This document shows positions 55,325 to 64,000 of a DNA stretch of 64,000 nucleotides, one piece after another. This stretch comes from Aquatica leii (lineage: Eukaryota; Arthropoda; Insecta; Coleoptera; Lampyridae). The stretch is from contig CM069434.1 of assembly GCA_035610365.1 (NCBI GenBank), forward strand, positions 31,706,238-31,770,237, given 5' to 3'. The first letter of the stretch is position 1. Every line of letters starts with the position of its first letter. The notes beneath the pieces are model-generated. The model did no database searches. It was not told the DNA's origin and saw only the letters and a list, made by a program, of their open reading frames with translations. A program made the translations under genes and the position numbers.

Positions 55325-58300
55325 TTCTAAACAATAACACAGATAATGGTGTATGTTAATAAACCTGACAGAATGACAGATGACGTTTAATTAATAAATG
55401 ATTCTTACTGCCAACTTCTTCAGAGCCCGGAATAAAGTTTGTTCCAATGTGACATGTGACAAAAGCTCGGCTTGTGTAATAACGACAACACGGGAATTAT
55501 CTAGAATAGAAAATTGTACTATTATTAATAGTGTTTTTTAAAATGTCTAAGCTCAAATTTAAATTGTTTTATTAATTTATTTCATACAATAAATATTTGT
55601 AGTTTATATTAAATTTTACAACTGTATTAATGAGTTAAGTATTAATAAGTTGTTTTATACAATTTTCATGTTTTGACATTTATCATAATAAAACAATATA
55701 TTCATGTGCACACATGTCTCTGTTTAACAACCCGACTTTTTAATTAAGCGTACATGCAGTACTGTCAATAACCTAAGCAACAGTAGAAAGTACATCATTA
55801 GCTTAAATTTATTTCGTCTTTGTATATGGATTAGCTTATTTCAATAAGAAATAAAACTTTTCTTTATTGACCTAACTAAAAATATACTAATTACAGGTGT
55901 ACATTTGTATTTAGTACGTTACTTAATTTATACACATTACAATGTAATTAGAAATTAATACGCGCTTTCTGATGTCAAGTACATACTACTAAATTGCAAA
56001 AACAAAGGTTTCTACGAACAAAGTCTATAAGCTGTACTAAAATAAATCTGCCGAGATTAAATCCTGACAACTTTGAAATCGAAATTGCAACGTGTGATTA
56101 ATTTTTTAAAACGTTTTATCAAGAGGAAAATACATCAATAAACAAGTTGATTTCCTAACCGTTAAAAAATTTTTGATCTGAGATTTTTTTCTTGCTCTGA
56201 TAAACATTTTAAAAAAGTAAACGATAACATTGACACGGTTCCATATTAAATATCAAAAGTTTACAAAAGTAAGTACTGTATTAATTATGACAAATTAATT
56301 TAGCTAATTGTTAATGTATCTAAAATTTCATCATCATTCAAAAGTTTCATAATGTTAAAATTATACAATTTTTAGATTATGAGCCTTATTTTTGCTTTTT
56401 ATATAGATACCATTTATTTAATTTTGATGTTTAATTTTCTTTATAAGCAAATTTGAATGATAATATTCTTTTAAATTACTTAAATAAAAAATACAAAAAC
56501 AAAAATTTACAAAACAATAGTGAAATGTATTTTTTGTGCTGTCAAAATCGTAAACGTCAATATTCGTTTGTTAGCTGTTAAAAACTTAATGTGGAATTTT
56601 ACAGATTAAGTAATAAATGTAGTACCAGCATTATATTTCGGGTAACTTCAGTTTTTTTTTAAAATTTTATTAAAAAAGAATGTAATTTTCAAAAGACAAT
56701 ATAAAAAATAATGTACGTTGCTCTCTTCTAAAGTTTCATAGCATAACTCACTCATATACAACACTCGGCCGTTCGGCCTGCTTCGCATTAACGTTTGTTA
56801 TACTATGATTTACTTTCGATGCTTGTTACGTAAATCACTATTTTTACTTTGCGTTTATAATTACTTCATTGTGACACAAAAAATAGTATTACAATGTAGC
56901 TCATTGACTGCTTTTGGTAAAATTTTTATTCTCATAAGGGCCAGCATTGCACTTTTGACACGAATGAAGTTGTCAAAATCTCAAATGTCATTTGTCAATG
57001 CGGTTTAAAATAAGAATTATTACTGTGCACGGAGTTAAAATCTGAGTTGTACTAAAACGATTTGAAAATAAACTAAATACTGCCAACTAACTGCAATAAA
57101 AGAAAATCGAAGTTTCTTCATGCTTTGACTCAATACGATACAATAACACCTAAATAACCATGACAACAATTTATAATATTAACTTTTAGTAACAAAGTTA
57201 ATATTTGGTTCTCTTATAAAGCTGTACTAATGTGCATTTATCTTGAGCTTGAGTTGTTAAGCTAGGGCTAAGAGTTCATCTCTTCGGCATGCACCAACAT
57301 ATCCCATTATCAACATAACCTGAAAATATAAACTAGTATGAAAACTGTTAAGCTGTTTTCTTTCTTTTCAAACACTAGCACGTAGGTCGGTAACACAGTC
57401 AAAATATAAGTTACACCCTCGACTGGGCAACACGTAGTACAGCAAAGTGACCTAGTTGGTATAACTTTTATATTTGAGAAAGAAATGAGTTTACATTCGT
57501 AAATAAAGTACAAATGTACGAAAATTGAAGATTGAGAGAATCAAAGCGCACTGTATAATTATATGTAACACAACAAAAAGATTTTAACATTAATTTTGAT
57601 TACAACCTAGCATGTACGTACGGTCGACTGATCACCAAACCATTAAGAATTAAAGTAAAAATGCAATACTTACAATTAGTAAAACACGTATATACGGCGT
57701 TATCACAAATAACCTCTATTATACATACGATCGTCGAAAGTAAACGACTTCGTCTAGCTTTCCTTAAACTGATTTCGTAATTTGTTTTTGCAAAAATTTT
57801 TTCCAATACGTATTCTACTCGTATCCAACCCTCGAAAATGTAGAAATATTAGTTATAACGACGGGACGTGACCATAGGAATGTTCCCAAATAAAGCAAGT
57901 TCACTTCTTTTATAAAACAAATTTTGAAGAATATTAGATTTTTTAGATTGATGTCCTATCGACTGTTGTTTTAAAAATCCTTGCAACCTCGCAAACTTTG
58001 CGATGTCTACGTTTTTATATGCATTTAAGCAACTTCGTTACATGCTATAAAATGCTTACAATGTGGATGATTTTTTCGTTTTGCTTATTTCATCGCAATA
58101 AGCAAGTAATACATTTTTGGTAACAGTTTTAAGATTTTTTCTAGCACTATTAATTAAACGTGTTACATTTTTTATCATAAATTAATTTTGATTTTGCTAC
58201 AAGAAACTTAATAACACCATAAGCAGCTGCTGGTTTAATATCTGAAAGTGTGCACAGAATATTTTCTTGCTTTAGTTAAGTTAATTTTAAAGTTTTAAAG

Positions 58301-58408
58301 ATTTTTTTACATCACTTGTTTGAAACAAAAATTCCTACGTGTGAAAAAGATTTTTACAAAGAATTTTATATTTTTAAATGCATAGTACCTAGAACAAATA
58401 ATATACAC
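55325..58408. other. No gene recognised
   Basis: About 3 kb of AT-rich DNA without recognisable proteins. Small GC-rich palindromic words occur near 56767 (ctcggccgttcggcc). Open stretches (67-68 codons at 56805, 57310 and 57600) have no support. Confidence 0.4.
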
Positions 58409-58481
58409 GTTTAATAAAAGGAATTGTAGCACTCGGACTATTGGAGTACTCGATGCTACAATAAGCCCTCTTATTAAACTT
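58409..58481. repeat. Compact inverted repeat (hairpin)
   Basis: gtttaataaaaggaattgtagcac on the left pairs with the reverse complement of atgctacaataagccctcttattaaac on the right, with ctcgg and actcg near the loop. It could be a tiny fold-back element or a structured terminus of an unrecognised element. Confidence 0.45.
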
Positions 58482-60045
58482 GTCAATAATTTTTTTTTAA
58501 ATGCGATAGGTCTTTTTCTTCATAGTCATACATAATTTTGTTTATTGCTTAAAATAAATTATGTATAATGATTTAAAATAAAACAATTATTTCAGCATGT
58601 TTTTAATCAAATGTTTTTTATTAAATATCAAAAATAACAAATATTTAATTACGTGGTTGTAACCGTCGCTTGAGTTTGTGCGATTTCTTTAGTGAAAGAC
58701 CCGGCATTTGAGTCGATTTTATCCGTTTCGTGTTCTTTGAGATTGTTTGAGTAATTTCACATTAATTTAATGAAGTTAGTTCACGTTTTTAGATTCATCT
58801 TTGTCAATCAAATTTGTGAGAAAACTTTATACACAGTTAATTCAAAGTTATTACGCTGGATATACATCCGTATACTGTATCTACGTTAATTTGGCATTTT
58901 CTTTGTCCTGGAAAAATTCCAGTTGAATCTAATTTATTTTTCCCTTTTGAAATAGTATTGTAAGTAATTATATTTTAGCAGTTTGTTTGTCTTAAGTTGG
59001 TTTAAAAGTTAATTGTATTAACTACGTTCTTAGCGCATTTGGAAATCAGTTATGTTTAATTTTTATCATTTATTACTTTCGATAGTTTCAACAAGTTAAT
59101 CTTTATGAGTAAAATTAAATCTTTTGATTTTGATATTTTTTGTGAACGTGGCATCTTATCGTGAAAAGGTCGTCTTCGAACTCTACTATTACATCTTAAT
59201 TAAATCTGTTTGCATCTTTTTTCCACGTCTTTGTTTTACTGTTTTCTTTCACAACGATTTAGATCACAGCCTTTATGGAGATGGACGCGCACGGAGGTTA
59301 TAAAGATAGGTGGTTTTGGTTTTGGAAAAAAATGTAATTACCTAAAATCAATAAGATGTAGCCTAGTTAGGGGCGAATCAACCTTTAAGATTTGAAGGTA
59401 TCCGCGGAAGTTATTCAGAAAACTTAATTTTTAGTTCAGTTAGTGAAGGTTTGTTTCTCCTAGTTCGTAAAATGTACGGCTTTTAAAAATTTTACGTGCT
59501 TTCAAGTTTTATTTTTACGTAATTTAGAATCGTGATCGTTTAGTTGTGCGACGCAGTTTTATCTTGTCCTTAGTGGCGGCTTATTCGAAATCTTCCAACG
59601 GTAACTTGTCGAATGGTTGGTTTCCTATCGAAGTTCCTGCCGACACCAATTGGCCTAAAAATTTCAAAGTATTTATTGATTACCGATTAAGCTATTTATT
59701 CGCGAGTACAGTAATTGAAAAGCTTTAAAATTAATTATGATAAGAGTTCACTGCTAGTTATCAAATCGTTTGTTCATTTGCCAACCATGTGTCCGCTCCT
59801 GTTGAATACACTCTAAATATGACTAACAAAATTTTGATTAAGGGTAGCAGACGTTGGCAAAACGGTATCAACAACAGAAGGTTGAACGATAGGTTCGGTA
59901 ACTTCTCCGGCGAAAGTAGAAAAATTAGAAACAACAGTTCGTTTATCCAAAAGTTCATACTCCAAAATTAAAACATCTAAATATTTTAAAAACTCATCTT
60001 TAACTTAAGAATCGTCATCTTGAACTGGAATCAAGCTCTTTCCAT
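58482..60045. other. No gene confidently recognised
   Basis: From about 58670 the DNA becomes less AT-rich. Short plus-strand open stretches appear, e.g. 59546-59728 (NGWFPIEVPADTNWPKNFKV) and 59789-59971 (NNRRLNDRFGNFSGESRK). They read like protein rather than noise, but I cannot assign a family. Similar Arg/Gly-rich text occurs beyond the LINE at 62540-62886, so these may be two parts of one interrupted element. Confidence 0.3.
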
Positions 60046-60813
60046 TTATTTTTTCTTCTTCTTAATGTCAAAGGAAACCTTGGCGTTCTTTGCCAAGCTG
60101 CCGATCCGCATGAAGACGTCTGTTGTGTACTTTCCTTTCCTAAATCCGTACTCGGTAGGTGAAAGCTCACCTTTTTTGTCAAGACCGTAAAGTATCCTAC
60201 CTAGCAGCAGCTTTTCATAAACTTTTCCAAGGCTGTTAATAAGATATATAGGTTGCACCGCTGTTACAAAAGCGTACTTTTACTTGGTTTTGGAATTAAG
60301 ACAAGTGGGGCTTTTTTCTATAAATTAAGAAAGTAGTTATATTTCTTATTTTCTTTAGACGCTGTACGTTTCATTCGCTAACATTTTTTTCTGATGTTGA
60401 CCAGTTCCTCGCTTACCAATACATGCCAGTGCAGCATCGGTTGTTTTTTCTCGCCGTGGGTATGCTGGCGTTATAAGCTTTGTCTATAATAATGTCCATT
60501 TTCTCTAGTGTTATTATTTCACAACTTGAGTCTCATTTAACTTGTGCACTTTCCAGGATGTCTGGGTGTCTCTGGTGTTTTTGTGTAAATTGGTTTTTAT
60601 CTATGATTTTCTTGCTCTTTGCACGTTAAGTTCAGTTACTATTATCAGGTCAATGTTTTTTTCTTTAGCTGTGATGCACAGAAGACCATGTGCGGCTTTA
60701 CACCTACCTAGGTTAATCTGTAGTAAGTTATATGTTATGTTTTGTCCATTGATGTCTTCATTTGGTACCCTTGGTAATGTACTATGTATTTTTTTTGTTT
60801 TGTATTTTTGCAA
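60046..60813 (-). pseudogene. R1-like LINE ORF2 remnant: endonuclease start and RT motif
   Basis: At 60813-60601 the minus strand reads NLLQINLGRCKAAHGLLCIT and then IIVTELNVQRA, the N-terminal endonuclease block typical of R1-type LINEs; the usual 'SEPN' is TELN. At 60258-60046 it reads YLINSLGKVYEKLLLGRILY and then SPTEYGFRKGKYTTDVFMRI, reverse-transcriptase fingers. The 340 bp between them replace about 1 kb of expected coding, an internal deletion. The catalytic YADD block is absent. Confidence 0.7.
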
Positions 60814-60849
60814 GCGTTTTTTGGTATCTGGGGCATCTGAAGGTTCATG

Positions 60850-62237
60850 AAATGTGGCCTTGCATGTTGCAGACTAGGCATTTGGCACCTTCTTTGCATT
60901 CTATTCTTTTGTGTCTGGCTCCTTCGTATTTCATAGATTGCTCCCTACTGTTTGGCCATTGCACTTGGATGCGCTATGATCAATACCTCATCATTTGTAA
61001 CATTTTTGTATGTGGACTCTCACAAACAGCTTGCAATGCAAAGCTTTCTCGATCGTAGCAGTTTCTTTCCAATTTTTGCGTTTGTGACGGTGGTAGCCAT
61101 TTAATTACTCTTCGTGCACGGTCTCAGTTTTCCAACTCTAGCCTTAGTTTTTCATCAACATTCATTGATATCTTTTACAAATATTTTTGTTTGTTTCTTT
61201 GGGTTTCTTTAACTCTCACCTCTGGCAGGTAGAATCTTTTTGTATCGTGGTGAATTCTTTAATTTGGTTTTTGCATTCTTGGTAGCTAGTAAGAGGTAGT
61301 CTTTCTTGTTTTTTTTGCTGCTTGAAGTGCTTCGGTTACTTAAACATCTTGTAGTGGTGCTTTCGTTTTTTTAGTAATAAGGCGTAAGATTTGGTGTCGT
61401 CTTTGATGATGATAGCACCCTGTTTTTTTTCTGGTTTGCAGTTGCAGCCATTGTGGATCCTTGATAACTGCTCGTACTTTTACGTTCCTAAACGCGGCTT
61501 CCTAATGTACTGTTACCTTTTTTGCGGAGTTTATTTTGATTAACATGATTCCTATGCTGAAAATGTTGAGCCAATTTTTGATCTTGTACAGGGTGTCAAA
61601 GATTATCTCAGCTTTCTCTGCTGTTGGTTTTATTTTTATTATAAAAATTATACGTCTGTTGTCTTCTTCTTTGCCGTCTCCCATCACCATTGTTTGTGCA
61701 TTACTGATAGTTATTACTTTTCCGGATTCTATTATGTCATCTTTGAGACTATTTGCTCTATAGTAATTGGTCTTCATCTGTTGAGTGGTTTAGTTTTAGT
61801 CGTCCCTGAATAGGTACAGGACGTTCTGCGGCATTTCATTTGTGTTTGTCACGGGAATGTACCTTTGTAGTGTTCTGGTAAACATTACTTGGCCAGTTTT
61901 TTGTGTGATTTTCTAAATATGTCGCTGAACCTTTTAGCTTGAGTCAGACGATTCTTGGGTTTTTCTCTTGTTGTTTGTTGCGACTCTAACTTTCTTCTGC
62001 ATTTGTCGTATAAGTTGTTACTAAGTTTTCCTATATATAGCTTACTTGTGAGTTGTTGTTACCATCAATTTCTTGCAACATGTCTTGTATTAGTTTGGTC
62101 GCTAACTGACTTATCACACCTGATATTTTTGTTGCAGATTCTTTAATTTCCACTTTGGTGTTTATGACCTTTGTTAATTGGAACATGATCCTAGTTTGTG
62201 TCTCTAGTGTTTGTATTAACTGTCTAGTTTTAATCAT
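60850..62237 (-). pseudogene. R1-like LINE ORF1 (gag) remnant
   Basis: The minus strand opens with TRQLIQTLETQTRIMFQL, a helical N-terminal region. It continues at 61777-61502 with IIFIIKIKPTAEKAEIIFDT, and near 60980-60850 reads GIDHSASKCNG and later KEPDTKE, AKCLVCNMQGH-like text. These are degenerate CCHC zinc knuckles in shifted frames. Such proteins bind element RNA. Many frameshifts are present. Confidence 0.55.
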
Positions 62238-62500
62238 TAGTTAGTTGCTTTGTGGGGTTTTATTGACACCATGGACTTCAGGATCTCGCCTTCTTGCGTT
62301 TAAACGACATTCTTTGTTGGTCTTTCTATGCTAATTTAGGGTATGCGTGGTTTCGCTGTGTAGTGGGTGTCTTAGATTTTGTATTACTTGTTGATTGTTC
62401 ACTGACTGTATTTTATCGTCCTTCGTTGCTGTTTGTTGTTCTGGATCAAATAGCCTTACTGATTAAATGTATTTTTTCATTTTATGGGTTATTTTAATAA

Positions 62501-64000
62501 CCAGTGTAAATGCTATAGAAACAGTAGTTAGATGCAATCGCTCACTACACGTTCGGCCTCGGTGATGGCGTTTGAGTTTAAAGATTGCGTTCAGTTCAAC
62601 GCAAACAAGATGGTTGATAGTACAACTTCCTATTGGCTACCATTTAGGAGTTACCGCAATTCAAATATAGCCCCCGATAATAACTGTTATTTTGATAACT
62701 TTGGGGTGTATCAAGACGTGCGACATGCCAAAAAAAAAGTTTGTCGAAAGCTATAAATTGATGAATTGCAACCCTCGTTTGAACTCTGCTCGCGCTTTCG
62801 GCAGAACACGTGGTCGTCTTAATTTAGTATACATATTTACGAATATTACTTTAAGTTCTTCTAATTTATTTGAGGGTGTAAGATGAAAACAATTAGGTAG
62901 ACTTAAAAAGAGTCTGCTCACGTATCATAAACACACAACAACAGAACCTTGTAGAAATTGAGACAAAAAGTAGCAAACCATTGACAATGGTGTCAATGTA
63001 TGGTAGCAAATTTATATCGTTTTTGGAATTTCAAAGGTTGATAAAAAAATAAAAATTGTATTTGTTTAATTTGAAAGTGTGAAATAAACTAAACCATAGT
63101 ACAATTGCATTTTAATGCAGTTTCTTTTTGACCAATTTTGTGACATTATATGCAAAAATGTTTTTCGAATATGTTGTGCCGTATATGCGTAAAGCAATAC
63201 AAGAACTAAAATTGTTGTTTTTAGAAATGACATATATTACATATTTAGAAAATGGTTTACAGCAAGTTGCAGAAATAGTTTGGTTTACATACTTATATTA
63301 GCATCTTTTTACAATACAATTCTTGCAGACACAGACGTAAATTTACATTTGAACATTTGTTGCGTTATGTAACTATCAAATGTAATCAAAGCTTGTATTT
63401 TTTAGTATTTAGCACTATATCGTTTATTTAGTAATGTATTACGTAAGAAATAAATAATAAAATATATTTTAAATGCATATTGAAGTACATATTTTTGGTG
63501 TTTCTCGTGCTTATTAGCATGCATATTTCAAGTGTTTTCAGTGCATAACTATCCGAAGCTTATAGTATACGTAATTTGTTACAAAATAAAAATTTATTTA
63601 AGTTTCGATTTGGTACTAAATAATTTTGACAATAATGTTATATAAAATTTACCACTGGCAAGTTTTATTTTACAGCCATTAATGTAGAAAAGTTTAAAAT
63701 ACAGAAATTATATAAACTATAAATTTTAAATAACCATTAATTAATGTTTGTTATTGTTGACGTAAGTCAACGGCAGTTTTTATCAACTTTTTTATATTCT
63801 TTGGTATCCGTCTTGTAAGTGTACGTGTGTGCAGAGCTGCATACTAATCAAAATCAATTATGACTAATAACATCCGGCTTAGTCAAAAACAAAAATTTAT
63901 GAATATTGCAGAAATTTGTATTTTGCTTAGTTTTTCTGACTTTAAAACTTAATATTAATGTAACAACTACAATTCACAATACTACTAATGCGGATAACTG
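62501..64000. other. No gene confidently recognised
   Basis: At 62532-62886 two overlapping plus-strand open stretches include NCNPRLNSARAFGRTRGRLN, an Arg/Gly-rich tail of unknown family. The remainder to 64000 is AT-rich with no recognisable content. Confidence 0.35.

Larger units (their letters stand above)
60046..62500 (-). mobile_element. Decayed R1-like LINE
   Basis: Minus-strand coding blocks are in LINE order: ORF1 from about 62237, CCHC knuckles at about 61000-60850, endonuclease start at about 60740, then a reverse-transcriptase block at 60258-60046. The region between endonuclease and reverse transcriptase is mostly deleted, and everything after the first reverse-transcriptase motif is missing. 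No target duplication was identified. The 5' limit is approximate. Confidence 0.65.

Noticed and set aside
52194..55332. 8-bp target duplication of the large hAT element
   Set aside because: The flanks gtccgtgg and ttctaaac do not match, although the right one resembles a typical hAT target.
56767..56782. GC-rich palindrome ctcggccgttcggcc (and a similar island at 51365)
   Set aside because: Isolated short palindromes without flanking structure. They are not enough to call an element.
61570..61600. tacagggtgtcaaa as a second mariner MITE end
   Set aside because: It lies within the decayed LINE ORF1 coding sequence and has no partner terminus.
1..64000. Bacterial or symbiont genes, CRISPR arrays, rRNA genes, telomeric TTAGG arrays
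   Set aside because: I looked for operon-like gene spacing, repeat-spacer periodicity, conserved rRNA words and TTAGG runs and saw none.

Overview
This is an AT-rich stretch of eukaryotic, almost certainly insect, genomic DNA. The evidence is the transposon mix: RTE, R1/jockey-like and other APE-type LINEs, Penelope-like elements, a Crypton, Ty3/gypsy, mariner, PIF/Harbinger, hAT and pogo relatives. No rRNA, tRNA, CRISPR array or bacterial operon was found. Host coding content is close to nil: the one plausible host signal is a signal-peptide first exon with a consensus splice donor at 39825-39891. Everything else recognisable is mobile DNA, mostly broken, so the coding entries are largely pseudogenes. 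All family calls come from reading translations by eye, without a database search.

Layout. 1-967: an unclassified repeat ('element A', minus strand). 1289-1514: a fold-back. 3096-5310: decayed PIF/Harbinger (+) and mariner (-) transposases separated by a 71-bp tandem repeat. 6480-8890: a decayed RTE LINE. 9790-11060: a decayed, once intron-bearing multicopy gene. 13021-17037: a LINE on the minus strand with a 13-bp target-site duplication (TSD). 17879-18064: a hAT MITE with a perfect 8-bp TSD. 19663-20814: an inverted-repeat-bounded element full of internal duplications. 21540-22640: gypsy-like gag/protease remains.

23078-33025 is a three-level nest. A second copy of element A is split by a Crypton (tyrosine-recombinase transposon) flanked by GATAAT repeats. 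The Crypton reading frame is itself split by a very young Ty3/gypsy element at 23713-31123, with TSD acgc and two 1.69-kb LTRs that differ by only about two substitutions. That gypsy element, on the minus strand, has lost protease, reverse transcriptase and RNase H. It keeps one open frame fusing gag to the N-terminal integrase zinc-binding region.

33245-46880 carries Penelope-like fragments, a two-ORF LINE (about 34064-39365), the candidate host exon, and a tandemly duplicated Penelope element whose left copy holds a solo LTR at 43218-43682. 47634-62500 holds two MITEs, two mariner-like remnants, a LINE fragment, a hAT element carrying a pogo-like MITE, and a decayed R1-like LINE. The rest is AT-rich sequence in which I recognise nothing.

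The genes do not form a pathway. The window records successive insertions, and the nesting gives their relative order: element A, then Crypton, then gypsy; Penelope duplication, then solo LTR; hAT, then pogo MITE.
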